A DNA stretch of 64,000 nucleotides. Origin: Anthoceros angustus (Eukaryota; Streptophyta; Anthocerotopsida; Anthocerotales; Anthocerotaceae). The notes below the pieces were generated by a model. It had not been told where the DNA came from and did not search any database. It was given only the letters and a program-made list of their open reading frames with translations. This document shows, one piece after another, positions 21,956-33,599 of the stretch. The position numbers and the translations under genes were made by a program. How positions within the stretch are numbered: the stretch's first letter is position 1; each line of letters starts with the position of its first letter. The DNA lies in NCBI GenBank assembly GCA_010909165.1, contig MU008179.1, positions 186,001-250,000 on the forward strand. The letters are read 5' to 3'.

Positions 21956-22904
21956 TGTGGCGGGACTTTTCGATGGCGGTAGCGCGCACAATCCGTGTCG
22001 TTGTAGGAAGAAGTCCGTTCCCAAAGGGAATGATAGGCCCGTTCGCGTTTGGTGATTCTTACCGTCCTTAGCGCTCGTTCGGTCTCACACACACACTCTC
22101 CTAACTCTGGCGTTCACCGTCTGAGCCGGTATGGCCAAGCGTTTAAGGACCCGTTCGCGTCCGTATCGTTCACATACATCCTCACGCATCGATCCTTTCC
22201 TCTCCCTCACGCTACACTCTTGATCTTAGAAAAGCCAGTTGGTCCGGACCTCCTCGTCGTTCGCGGGCCTCTCGTCCGGGCTCTACACACCCTCCGGAGT
22301 TCCTCCGGCTCACGCGTTCGGTCCGTTCGGTGTCGGACGCGGCTCGGGGCGAGCCGGATCACCGATCACCCTTCCACACACCACAGCGCGTTAAGTCCGT
22401 CACGGGACCTTGATCAATCTCCCGGGCCGTGCACCTTTCGGTGACTCGGGACTCACGTTAGCAAGAAGACTCACAAAGGTGCAGAGCGGCATCAACACCA
22501 AGAGAAAGATGCTTTACTAGGCGGCCTCGGCCCCTCTTATCTGCGCCCAAGGTGGCGTCTTTATTACACCCCTATTACGGTGATAGCCATTTCGGTATAC
22601 CCTAATCGGCCGCCACCTATCCCCCTATCTCCTTCGCCATTGTGTGGGAAGGTCACAGGCCCCCTCGGAATGGGTGGTCAATCCCCGTCAGCGGTTGTGG
22701 TGCACCCAATCGGATGATCCGAGTGGGCCCCTCCTCTCCCGGAATCACAGCCGGGTTGGGCTCTGGCGGTCGACAACCGCCGTTACCACGTCATCCTCCC
22801 TGGCCTCCACAGGTCCTTGGCCGGTGGGGCCACCGCTATCGGCTCCCCTAAGCGTAAGTCGAAGGGGCTCCTCCTTCTTGCCGGCCGGTCCTCGAGGTCT
22901 GTCT

Positions 22905-23090
22905 CGAACTTGAGTCCGGACTTATTCGGTCCGGACTTGGTCCGGACTTGGTCCGGACTTGTCTCGGGGTCCGGACCTCGGACCTCGGACTTGGTCGGAC
23001 TTATTCAGTCCGGACTTGAGGTCGGACTTGGTCGGACTTGAGGTCCGGACTTATTCGTCCGGACTTGGTCGGCCTCCCGGACAAAGTCCG
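22905..23090. repeat. TCCGGACTTGG-type tandem array in right LTR
   Basis: At least a dozen units of the kind GGTCCGGACTTGGTCCGGAC, with lengths of 10-13 bp. This array is longer than the one in the other LTR, so it has expanded or contracted since insertion. Confidence 0.8.
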
Positions 23091-23245
23091 GACTCACGCC
23101 ACCGGGTTTCCTCCCTCACGGGACTCCTCAGTGGCTCTCCCTCGAAGTCCTCCATGTTCCCGATCCGAGTGACTCGCCGTTGGCCCCTCCTTCCATGGTG
23201 AGGTGCGGGTGCTTACCTCGATCGCATCCGCTCCCTCGTTACCTC

Positions 23246-23900
23246 CTCGGTTGCTCCTCTCCGCTCCGTCATCTCAAGCAGGGCCACTAGGGTCCCTGTC
23301 TTTGTCCCGTGGCCTTCATCTCCTTGAGCCTTCCGGTCCGTCCGTCTGCGTGAGTCGAGGCTTCTCGCCGGGGCTCGGCGTGGTAATAGGCAAAGTCAGA
23401 TCGACTTGTTGGTGCCTCTTCCACGTGTGCGGGCACCGATACTCCCTCGCCATAAGTGTTGATGGGCGTCTTTGCTCGGCTTGTTGGGCCACCTCTCCTG
23501 CCCAGTTGTGGCGGGTATCACGCGAGGCTACAAGGCGGCCTCGGTCACCTCCTGCTTGCAGCTGCTCCGCTGCTCCTCGGTTGCTCCTCTCCGCTCCGTC
23601 ATCTCCAAGCAGGGGCCACTAGGGTCCTGTCTTTGTCCCGTGGCCTTCATCTCCTTGAGCCTTCCGGTCAGGTCCGTCTGCGGGGTGGAGGCTCTCTCGG
23701 GAGCTCGGCGTGGTAATAGGCAAAGTCAGATCGACTTGTTGAATTGCCTCTTCCACGTGTGCGGGCACCGATACTCCCTCGCCATAAGTGTTAGATGGGC
23801 GTCTTTGCCCCTTGTTGGGCCACCTCTCTGCCCGGTTGGGCGGGTATCACGCGAGGCTACAAGGCGGCCTCGGTCACCTCCTGCAGTGCCCGGCTGTTGC
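23246..23900. repeat. 0.33 kb tandem duplication inside right LTR
   Basis: CCTCGGTTGCTCCTCTCCGC begins near 23,245 and again near 23,575. Both units run through TTTGTCCCGTGGCCTTCATC and CACGCGAGGCTACAAGGCGG. The left LTR has one unit only (about 12,160-12,480), so the duplication followed insertion. Confidence 0.85.
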
Positions 23901-26710
23901 TCCACTTGCTCCAGCTCCGTCGTTTCCTTCCATCCGACTTACCGCCATAGCGCGGCGTTCCCTTCCGCCTTTCTCATTTGGACCGGCGGCTTCTTTTACC
24001 TTCCGGTGCTCGCGCTCCCGTTCATTCGGCCTTTAGCTCACTCCCTCTCCAGGCGGTCGGATACCTCGTCAGGCTCGGACTTCCTCCGGCTCATACAGCA
24101 CAGCAGCGTCCAACTCCTTGGATAGTCGCGATTTTCCTCCGTCTTGAGGAGCGGGCACTCTTTCGTGCTCGAGTCGTGGATTCTCTCGTTGAGAATCACT
24201 GCTGCTCCGCGCATCTTGGGTTGTAGCTCCAGCGTGTCCTTCGCCTCCATCTGCCGCCTCCTTCTACCTCCTGCGGTGTACTCGGAGATCCTCTATCTCC
24301 CGAGTCTTGGCCTTACACTCCATGGCACTTTGTCGCGGCCTTGAGTTAGCCTCGGTACTGCGACTCTCTCCACGGTTCGATCACGTAGTGATCCGGTCGC
24401 TCTTCGACTTGAGCTCCTTCGCCGCCTTTACAGGCCTCGCCCACTTGGCTTCTCTGGCCGGGCCGCCTCCGCCCAGTCGAGCTCTCTTGTGCCGGGCCTC
24501 TTCCGCCTCTGCTGCGCTTCCCTCTTCGCTGCAAGGTCCTCCGCCCGCGCTTGGGCCTCTGAGCTTGCTTGTCATTGTGAAGAACCCACCCGATCTGTGA
24601 ACCCGCGGGCCTCGCTCCGCCACCGGCGTTCCCTTCCTCGATCCGGCGAGGACTCCGCCTTTCCTTTGCCTCGGCCGCCTTCACTTGCTCTTGGGTTCCA
24701 CCATCCTCCTCGGGTGGCCTCCACTTCACAGGTCTTCTCTGTACCACAGACCCCAAAGCATTCCGTCCATGGCGGTAGCAGACTTCGCCGTGTTTCTTCC
24801 ACGGCCAGTGATGAGGCCCCACAAAGTCCGTAGTGGGAGCCGGCATTTCTCGATCCAGGACCTCCATACCCTTGATCCGGAGTAAGTCGGGGTGGGTTCT
24901 CGGACCTAATCGGGACCCTCGGGTCACAGTGGTGGTCGAGTCTCACCCTCTTGGCCCTCTTGGCCTCTAACTCCTTTGTGCCCTCTTTCTCACAGGGCTC
25001 GGAGGAGGTGAGGGGTCGGGAGCAAGCTCTTTTGCCCCTTCACAGCCGGGGGCAGGACCGGCTCGGTGGGGGCTCGCGGTGACCTCCCTCCTTGGGCCAC
25101 GTCCCTTCTGCCCTCCTTACCGCCTCTTGACCTCTTGCCACTCCGTAGGCGGGGGTAAGTCAGCACCTCGAGGTGTCTTTGCGTTGGTAAGCGGCGTCTT
25201 CGCCTCTTGCTCCGGGGTTCGTCGGGGCTCGGCGTCGTGGTTGTTGGCTGTTGCAGCCGGTGCGGGCCGCCAGCGCCCTCGGCATCGCTCCCTCTGTCTT
25301 GCTCGGAGGGCACCAAAAGGAGGAAGGGGAATCGCCTCCCAAACTTCACAGGTGGTGAGGGGTTCGCTCAGGCGTATGGAGTCAGGAATCCTCGATCGTC
25401 CTCCTCCAGTCGCTTGGTCTTGAAGGGCGACCCCCACCTCAGGCGCCCTTGCACGCTCTGCCAGCGGGGCCTCCTCCGGCGCCGCTCAAGCTCTCCCTCC
25501 TTGAGGAGCTCGAAATGTCCCCATACATGAATCGGTATGGGGTCACGATGGCGAGGCTTCTCGCTCCTTAGCTTGCCTCTGGCCGGGCAGGCGAAGATAA
25601 TCCTTCCCGGTCGCTCTCTTCCCATTGGGCGCATGCGAGCCAGCGAGGTTATCACCAAGGTGATCCACCTTGGTGGCGAGTTCAATGGACAATGATCCGG
25701 CTACCGCCTCGTATCCGGCGGATCGGATATCAACCATCCGTTGGTTGTCATTGCGTTCGAGCCTCGGCATCGCGGCGGCGGCCCTATCTTCCTTCGCCTT
25801 AAGGGGCTCACCGCGCCCCTTCTTCCTCCTTGAGGCGGTTGTAGGCCATCCTCGGGACCTCAAGGTCCATCGCCTCGAGTCCTCCGGAGGTTCTTGGATC
25901 GGACCTCCTTGTTGATCGCCCGGCATCTTGGGCAAACTCCGGACTAGAGTAGCGTTGTCAAAGGTCCGAGACCATTTGGAACACGTCCGGATGCCACTCT
26001 GCACCAATTCCCCACACTTCCTCCGGCCGGTCCGGATAGCGGGTCACAATATTGCGCTCCACGGTCCATGGCTCCCAGTCGGCTTTTGGGTGCCATTGCT
26101 TCTCCTCCTCTTGTTCTGTAGGCTGCGGCGTCGGCAGCACGATGTTCCTCCTTGCGCGTTATTGCTCCAACCTGATGCGCACGCTCTAAAGCGTGGCGCC
26201 CAAAAAGCGCGGAGAGCCGGATTGCGCAAGGGCGAGGCTGCTGGGCTGCCGGCCCCTCCGCTTGTGGAAGGCTTCTGGGCGGAAGGCGCCTCGTTGTCAG
26301 CGCGAAGTGCATGGCGTACTCGACCCTCGCTTCGCTTACTGCAGCCTTACGCCGCCCGCGCGGGCGTGAATACTGCCTGCGGCCTGGCAAGGTTACGGTC
26401 TGGCCTCTGCATGCCCGACCTCCACTCGGGGCCGTCCACGTGGCGCCGCCTCGTCATCCTCACGCCTCGCTCCTAGGTTACTTTCCTGGCGTACTTATCC
26501 TATTTTGACTGGGTGGGTTCGGACTTATCCCTTACTCCGTAGTGGGAGCTTGCCATAGTGATGCAGGGTCCGTTGTTCCTCGAGTCGGAGTATACTCCGG
26601 AGCCTCGTCCGGGCCTTTAATTTATTCCTCCTTTTCCGCCCCTTCATCCATCCAAAAAAAAGCGAAACCCTGCTTATTTCCTAACTCCCGAGGAAGTGCA
26701 CAGCCTGGCA

Positions 26711-26714
26711 CGGT
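26711..26714. repeat. Target-site duplication CGGT, right
   Basis: Matches 10,864-10,867. Downstream sequence returns to element D (GGCCGTGTGCCACCACGAGG), confirming the insertion boundary. Confidence 0.7.
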
Positions 26715-27502
26715 GCCGGCGCCATGACCCATGAGGCCGGCCGTGTGCCACCACGAGGCGGCTGGCACCATCCATCCGGACTTCGGATCACCCGGTGGCG
26801 GGCGCATGGCGAAGATGTACCTCATTGGCGCATTTGGGCGGCGCGGATAACACCGGACGCCACGCGGGTCGGCCTCCGGCGGATCTTGCGTGGTCGAGGA
26901 ACTACTATCGAGAATGTGCTACAGGCGGGAACCTTTGGGCAAGACTACGATGTGGAGAGTGTTGCGAGTCTCGGACTTTGGTGAGAAGATCCAGACATTG
27001 TTGATTTTGGGCTTGGCTTGGAAACAATATCGCACGGGTGATGGCGGAGTTGCAAGTACCGAGTCGTCAAGAGCTAATGTGGTCCGTGGTCCCGGATCTT
27101 TGTTTGGTGATTGTGATGCCATCCGTTGGAGTTGCCTGAGATGATGCCTCGCGCACATCCGAAGCCAGAAGGTGAGGATTTGCGTGCAACGAGCTGCCGT
27201 TGCCAGCGTAAAGTACCTCCGGCGAGCTAGAATGGATTTGGTCTTAGAGAAGCATTGTTCAGGGGCCAAGTTGTGCCCGATTTAAAGCGGCATTGTTGTG
27301 ACAAAAATGTTTAGAGCGTGTTGGCCATTCAAATTGAAGGTGATTCGTAGCATTCTTCCGCATGACAAAAGGAGGCGAAGCAGCGCAAGACCATCGGATC
27401 GATCGAAGGCGAAGAGTTGTTGCCATAGTATGGATAAACCGGATTCCACATGGGAAGAAAGCGGTGTGTGTGAGGGCTTCACGGGTTTTCGCATTGGGTC
27501 AC
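26711..27502 (+). pseudogene. Element D copy 1, start of the plus-strand arm
   Basis: Sequence resumes element D after the gypsy insertion and matches 37,110-37,860. Frames include FGEKIQTLLILGLAWKQYR and MRKxNATRITFNLNGQHA-type shadow segments. The true plus-strand product here is the amino-terminal part of the DUF7869-type protein (compare RVNELLQRCQAYLRRARMDL in copy 2). It stops at GGGTCAC near 27,500, where it is joined to minus-arm sequence of another D copy, so the catalytic region is missing. Confidence 0.55.
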
Positions 27503-30500
27503 ATGGATGAGGTTGAGTTTTTGGCCTTGTCCACCCACACGAACATTTGTTTCAATGTCAATTCTCGGCCCGGGACTTTCATGCATCTTGTCTTCAAGTT
27601 GTTGTTCCAGTGTATTCGATGCCGAAACACTTCCATACCCTCAGGTATACTAAGCTCCTTTGTGTCAATGACCAAGTTTGCTCTAACCCTTGTTGTCTTC
27701 CTTGAATTCTGCGGGCCTTATTTGTTTGGTAGAGCCAGCTTCCACACCTTTCGAACAGCTGTTTCTCCCACTTCTCAAAGATTTCATCCACGTACTTCCA
27801 CCTCATCATCAACCTTCGCACAATAATCCGGTCCGGTTGTCCACGAGGCGGTGATAGTGACCTTAGGTCCATGCTTGCATCCCACTTAGGAACCACCTTG
27901 CCCGGCCGGGCATATATCTCAACTTCGGTCTAAGTCACACTTGACCCCACTAGCGGCCTTCATCTCGATTCGATGTACCTCACACGGTCGATGAAGTAAA
28001 AGTCTTCACGGCATCCGCAATGGTGTTGTGATCGGTGGCAACTAACCTCATCTCCTCATTTGTGAGGCCGGCAAGAACATATGCATCCATCCACTGCTCT
28101 TGAACCAATGGATACAAGTCGGCTAGTCTAGATCGCTGGAAGGAATGATTCCCTCAATACATAAAATTTGTACACCCCGATCCACCTTATCCATGTCAAA
28201 GAAGTTCTTGTTGGGACCGGGCGGGTCTACAATGACAATCATGGGCAGCACACCACCACGTGGAATGCTTCATCTTTTGCATCAAAGCCTCCACCCAAGC
28301 GGTCTAGCTTACGTACCTTGCCAAGCCCGATAGTTCTTACGAGGTCTGGCTGATGGACAGCTTTAACGTGGACTCCCATACTCTCTTTCCCGCAATTGCC
28401 TCTCTCTCCATCTCTCCTCGCCCTCGTCTAGCATCGTCATCCGTGGCTCTGACCTCCTTGGCCTTCTCTATGAACTTTGGGAGCTCTTGGCCCCTCTCGG
28501 ACATCATGTGCCATTCGTTGCTTGCGCACTTGTTGACCTTCCCACCCGCCGTCCTCCACGCGATTGCCGGCCTCTCAATCCCTTCCCTCTTTTTCCTCGA
28601 TTGTCTACCGCAAGCGGTGGCTTGAACCCTTGAGTGCCATGGAGGCAAATCCCGGTCCGTTGCATCCACCATCGTCATCTTCCACGTCTTCGTCGTCGGG
28701 CTGGATATGATCCACCGGCCTGGGCCATCGGCGAAAATGCCATCGCCAAACCCCTCATTGTCACGGTCCCCACCGCATCCTCATCTTCGTCTTCGTCGGC
28801 TAGAGGTTAGGGTGACATCATCGCGTGACCATGGGCTAGGAAAAACCCGCGGCGGGTGTGGGCGGACTGTTGCTTGGACTCGAGCACCGGACGTCCGTGG
28901 CAACCCCTCTTACCGAGCTTTCATTTCGCAAACTAGTTCTTTGAAAGCGTGTCCATGAATTATATTTTGTGCCACCACCTTTTGTTGCGGTTTCACGCGG
29001 ATCATGCATATCGATGGCGGTTGCCAGCGACACAGCGGATGGATTTACTGATCCCATTAGGGCACTAGGAGTTGCCATTTGATTTCCACTCGGCGCGAGA
29101 TGCCATGCTAGGGGCCTTCTACGCAAGTATGCCCTTTCGATGTAAGCAATGCATCATCCACACCTTCTAAACATTCTTTGGTGCAAAGCCTTGTGGAAGA
29201 CACGATGTCCATCACCCATGCCTCAAAAGTTCTTGCCTTTTCCTGGTTGTACGCCACAATGTCAAAGTTCTTCACCGCAAATTGTATACTCTAATCCATT
29301 GCGGGTCCGACGAAGAGGCTCCTTGTGCTTGAGCGGATCGAATATAGCGTACACTGCTCATCCCTTGTTGCGTGAAAACAAGCCTCCCGCACATTTCTTT
29401 TTGGGGTGTGGTTCATCCTCCTCCATCGACACATACAAGAAGAGCAAGTCTTGATTGGGTCGTTGTTGCCTTATCCAACTTCTCTTTGTAATGTCAAATG
29501 GCGAGATCATCTTGTACATCCGGTGGATCAAGTCAATATCGGACCGCTTGTAAGGACTACGGAAAGATGCCTTGTGTGAGGATGCTCTTGTGGAAAGACC
29601 GCATCGGTGGCGCGATTTGAGTTGTCCTTGGAGTCGGTGGAGTGCAGGCTCGTCGCCTCGTTCAAGGCACGTGAGTGCTCCCTTCCGTCGCGCCTTTTTT
29701 CTCCACCGGGCGTCTGCGATTTGTTGGAGTCATTCTTCGCTTGCCTTGGAGGCCATTACATGCAACTATGAAAGAAGTGAGATCACGAAGTGTTTAGATT
29801 GTTAAAAGCGATACGCATGAGCTGCAACTTCTCGAACACGGGACGATCTGTGCAAGCGGGAGTTGAAGTTGATGCTCACGGCCGACTGCTGCACCCTCGA
29901 GAACAACACAATTGCTGCTGATGAGGAGGTCGACGGTGTCTGTTATCTGCGGTGCCGGCTGTGATGGACAAAGTGCGGGTGAGTGTGAGCGACCCGTTTT
30001 CGATCCGCGGCAATCTCTTCCACACACATAAGCTAGATGGAAATACATCTTCCGCGAGAATGAATCTACACCATCCGAGAAAGGGAAGGTGGTGTGCCTT
30101 CATGAAGGAAGACACGGGGCAAGGCGCTCTGTAATCAAGCAACTCCTTAAATGCTTTATGCGGCCGTGTTTTGCCATTGTCGGCTAATGGGGCAAATGTA
30201 ATAGCATATTCTAAGGTATATACTAGTTATGCGGCTAAAATAGTGTTCGGGTGGCATAACGATGGGCACCTAGGTGATTCATCATCCACCGACTAGCGGT
30301 ATACGAGCGTTTCCTACCGCAAAGTGGGCACCTCGACTTCATTGCCGGCATTTAGTAAGGCTCTTTTGACGGCCTTAATTGTATCGAGTCTTGCGCATCC
30401 CTTCTCATCCACCTTGCGCATCTCCTCCTCCTCCCGGTGGGCGTCGCGCCTCGCCAGAAACAGCAAGGGACGGCGTGTTTGATTTGCAAATTCGGGCGGT

Positions 30501-30698
30501 AGATTGGGATGCATGTCATTACCGGGTGGCCATGAGTCGGCGACTCAATTGTTGATCTCGGGGATGCACAACCCCGTCGTAGTTTTAGAGGATGATTCAT
30601 AGGCTATGGCGGCCAGCGTCGTGAAGCGGTCCTTGAAGAGACCGGTGGCGGACTTCTGGTGGAGGCGATGACGATGTCGTGTTCGGATATGGAGGGCG
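27498..30698 (-). pseudogene. Element D copy 2, minus-strand arm (no methyltransferase)
   Basis: From GTCACATGGATGAGGTTGAG onward this matches 7,482-10,750: the middle segment (27,594-27,896), the acidic/basic segment (28,337-28,880), and amino-proximal segments including REEEEMRKVDEK at 30,314-30,514. The methyltransferase-like part is absent because the copy begins inside the middle segment. The frames are open over different intervals than in copy 1, which helps confirm that the minus strand is coding. Confidence 0.45.
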
Positions 30699-30934
30699 TA
30701 ACAAATGTAAGGTTGATGTAGATCAATTACCATTTAGTAATTACATATTTCATTGAGTATCAAGAAAGAACTTAAGTGCTTATCTTGAAAGACACTATCT
30801 AAAACTTAAAAGACATAAGCATTGGTAAGGGTGCGTAACCCTATTGAAGGTACTTCTAATATATTTATTTCAGCTACCCTTATAATAGCATATATAATTA
30901 ATGATGACCTAATTCGGATATACATCCTTTAACA
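30699..30934 (-). repeat. Copia A 3' LTR
   Basis: On the minus strand it starts TGTTAAAGGATG after a purine tract and ends CATTTGTTA. It differs from the right LTR by small indels and substitutions, for example TATAATTAATGATGACC against TATAGTGTCTTGACC, so the insertion is not very recent. Confidence 0.8.
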
Positions 30935-30950
30935 CTCCCACTTGGTGATC
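30935..30950 (-). promoter_or_regulatory. Copia A polypurine tract
   Basis: On the minus strand CACCAAGTGGGAG abuts the TGTTA start of the 3' LTR, the expected site of plus-strand priming. Confidence 0.7.
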
Positions 30951-32110
30951 ATATCGAAAGTGAATTGTCTTGCGCCTTGTCCTCCTGTGAACCTTGCAAC
31001 TCCGCTATGGACTATGATTGCCTTGCATCCGGTGCTCTCGCTGGCGTCCTCATTCGGTACTTAATGGGCGTGCTCTTGAAAAGCCGATTGCGACCGGTCG
31101 CTATCTCTCCTCGCCTTGTTTCTGCATGCTAGCCACGAGTGCACAGAGTAAGGCGAGAAAGATGTCGTCTTCTTCGAGGAGAAGATGGTTCAGCCATGTG
31201 AGAGCAGTAGGGAAGGTTCGCGACTAGGGCGGCCTAGGACAAGCACCTCGTGCTCAACTAGAAGAGGTGGGGGTTGTCGGTGCCGAGGCAGCTCAACCCG
31301 CGGAGAGACCCGGTGGCGGAGGAGCGACAAGGCCGCCCTTGCGGCAAGCGAGCGTGAGGGCTATGGGAGCCCCTCAACACCCTAGGCTGCTGCGCCCGCG
31401 TCCTCGGCTGTTCAAGTTAGCGAGAAACCAAAGGAGGCTCACGGCGGACTTCTAGCACCGATCTTGGACTGTTGCTATGGGGCTGTGGCTGATGCTGATC
31501 TTCCTCTCGGTTCCCTAAGGAGCATTGGAAGGATACCAAAATAATTGGCCTTGGCACCTTGTTGAAACCTAATTCGCGGCGTAGTGCAGTGCACCATGTC
31601 TTGTGTGGTGATGAAGCGCATCAAAGTGCGTGAGGCGAGTTTAGGACATGTTGTTAGCATTTACCGTGAGTGCTCTTCTTTTGGTTGCCCTTTTGATTTG
31701 CTTACTCACGCCTTCCTAATTGACTTGCCTTGTGCGGGTTACGTACAAGCTTGAGGAGGGATGTTCCTTGACTACATGTCATCTCCTTCTTCATCCGGGC
31801 ACGTGTTGGTCCGATTTCCTCGCAGCCGACATGACTCGACAACCCTAAGGAGGTGTCGAAACTTCAAGATAGTGGACTACGGCTATTAGGTTGTAGTGGG
31901 TGGGCGGTTTTCATTTTGCGGCTTAAGTGATTGAATTGCAGCTAGGAAAGCGATGACTCTCTAGCCCAAGACCCTTAACGTGCTTCTCGTGTAGCTCACG
32001 TCCAGTTTAGTAAGAACATCGCGGATTGTCTTGTGTTGGTATGTATTGCAATCCGATTGTTCTCGCAACAAGCTCTCGAATATAGTGGTACTCAACTAGC
32101 GTGTTTTGTC

Positions 32111-32405
32111 CTAGAGTGGAACACGGATTCTTAGCAGTGCTATTGAGCCTTGGTTGTCGGTGTGGATGGATGCGGTAGGGAGTTCGATCCTAGCTCGAGC
32201 AAGAGCTTGCACCATACAACCTCTTTTGCTGCGATGGCACCGATATTCCCTGTCTTTGGATAGAGCAGTTGGTGCTTTTCTGGACCAACAGATAGGACCA
32301 CCACTACACACCACGTATCCTGGCGGTTTTACGTGTCTACATCACCGGAGTCCGAGTCATAAACTTCTAGGTCTAAGGGTTCCCATCTCATGTGAGTACT
32401 GATAC
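32111..32405 (-). pseudogene. Copia A RNase H
   Basis: The minus-strand reading GPICWSRKAPTALSKDREYR and IHTDNQGSIALLRI match copia RNase H (ISWxSRKQ...ALSxxEAEY; CDNQSAI). One short deletion is visible relative to the family between ALS and EYR. It is nearest the 3' LTR, as in copia elements. Confidence 0.85.
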
Positions 32406-33253
32406 CTCATTGGCGGTTCCCTTAAGATACCTAAAGACTCGCAACACAACTCCAATGTTCTGTCGATTTTCAAGATATTGTGACGCTTGTTGCATAAGCT
32501 ACTTCGGCCTTGTAGTGTTTGCGGCATATGAGCTTTCCAACGCTTGTAGTCGTTAGCCATCGATCCTTCTCACTTTGTATGGTAGGTGACATGCTCTTCG
32601 AGCTTGATCCGATGGGAAGAGGTGGGCTACCTTAACATCCTTTTAAGCGCTCGGCCTTTGTCAAGTAAGTATCTAGGTGTTAGAGTGATAACCTTAGAAA
32701 GCTGTTTCTTTGAATGTGGATTCAAGGCAACTCAAGCGGGCCTAAATTTGACATCTTAAATTTTGTAGCCAAAAGATCCGTTATCTTGTCAATATAGGGT
32801 ATTCTTTGGAAGTATCAAGTCGTCACGTGTGACTAAGTAACATGTGACATCTCCACTTATATATATATATAGGCGCCATCGACTTTGCTTTTGGTGAATC
32901 CAAGAGCTAGCGATTCGATATCGACTCAACATTCCACTTCAAATGATTGCTTAAGTCCATACAGACATTTTATTAGCTTACAGGCATAGTCTTCTTTGCC
33001 CTTAACCTCGTGAGGAGGTTCTGCATATAAATTTGGGTGTCGTTCCCATTCGAGCGTCTTTACATCGAACATCTGCAGTAATCCTTGTATCTTGTGAGGG
33101 CACAAATGGTGCGAAGGGTTGCAAGCTTGACAAGCTGGAGCAAAGGTCTCGAGTAATCAAGTCCTGGAACTTGGGAGAATCCTCTTGCAACAAGTCGGGC
33201 CTTGTACATCGAAGTCTAACCTTTAGCTTAAATACCCATTTACAAGACACCAT
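32357..33253 (-). pseudogene. Copia A reverse transcriptase
   Basis: Minus-strand CKWVFKLKV near 33,220-33,250 is the start of the copia RT domain (CKWVFKxK). SLQPFAPFVP is a degraded ETFAPVV block. The rest is fragmented by stops and a dinucleotide TA run at 32,857-32,872. I cannot place the YVDD box with confidence. Confidence 0.7.
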
Positions 33254-33599
33254 TTTTACGCACGGTGGGAGTTTAGCTAACTCCCATGTGCCGTTTTCTA
33301 TAAGGAATCATCAGTCATTGTTTTCATCATCGGTGAGTCTTAATCATGGATCGGTGATTAGGTTGAGGAGGTTGCTGCTCGAAACAACAATGTCGGCGTT
33401 TGCGGGTTCTATCCTACATCATGTTGCGGTTCGTCCCCCTGAGGAGGAACCTCCTCAAGAGTGAAGTCTTCAAAGCGGACGGACGAGGAAGTGAGATCAT
33501 CAGGCGGATCCTCCTCATTTGGGAGTAACTCCCTTTGGTTGCGAACCGTCCTTCGCCGAAGGTAACTGCGTGAATAGATGACTTGAGCACGAGAAACAT

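Larger units (their letters stand above)
20302..22342. repeat. 1.02 kb tandem duplication across the LTR/PBS/gag junction
   Basis: CTCGGG occurs at 20,302, 21,322 and 22,343 and marks units 20,302-21,321 and 21,322-22,342. Each unit has the start of gag, the PBS and the first 0.39 kb of LTR. Aligning the units shows mostly indels of 1-5 bases, for example CACGGTGATCC/CACGGTCGATCC and GGACACGAAG/GGACGAAG. Confidence 0.9.
10868..26710 (-). mobile_element. Nested Ty3/gypsy LTR retrotransposon, 15.8 kb
   Basis: The element begins TGTGGCGGGA at 10,868 and ends CCTGGCA at 26,710. It is flanked by CGGT on both sides (10,864-10,867 and 26,711-26,714). It lies on the minus strand: 5' LTR on the right, then PBS, gag, protease, RT, RNase H, integrase, PPT, and 3' LTR on the left. 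Domain order protease-RT-RNaseH-integrase identifies Ty3/gypsy. All coding regions carry frameshifts. It interrupts element D: the left flank ACCGGATGTCCGGT and right flank GGCCGTGTGCCACCACGAGG are continuous at 37,080-37,140. LTR length (4.4-4.8 kb) is exceptional but seen in some plant gypsy lineages. Confidence 0.9.
21956..26710 (-). repeat. 5' LTR of the gypsy element, 4.76 kb
   Basis: Runs from TGTGGCGGGACTTTT to CAGCCTGGCA. It is collinear with 10,868-15,306 but longer by about 316 bp, almost all explained by a tandem duplication at 23,246-23,900. As the 5' LTR it would hold the promoter; no convincing TATA box was identified on the minus strand. Confidence 0.85.

Noticed and set aside
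32855-32874. TATA run as a promoter
   Set aside because: A (TA)n microsatellite inside the copia RT region, duplicated at about 43,335 with the whole element; no gene starts there.
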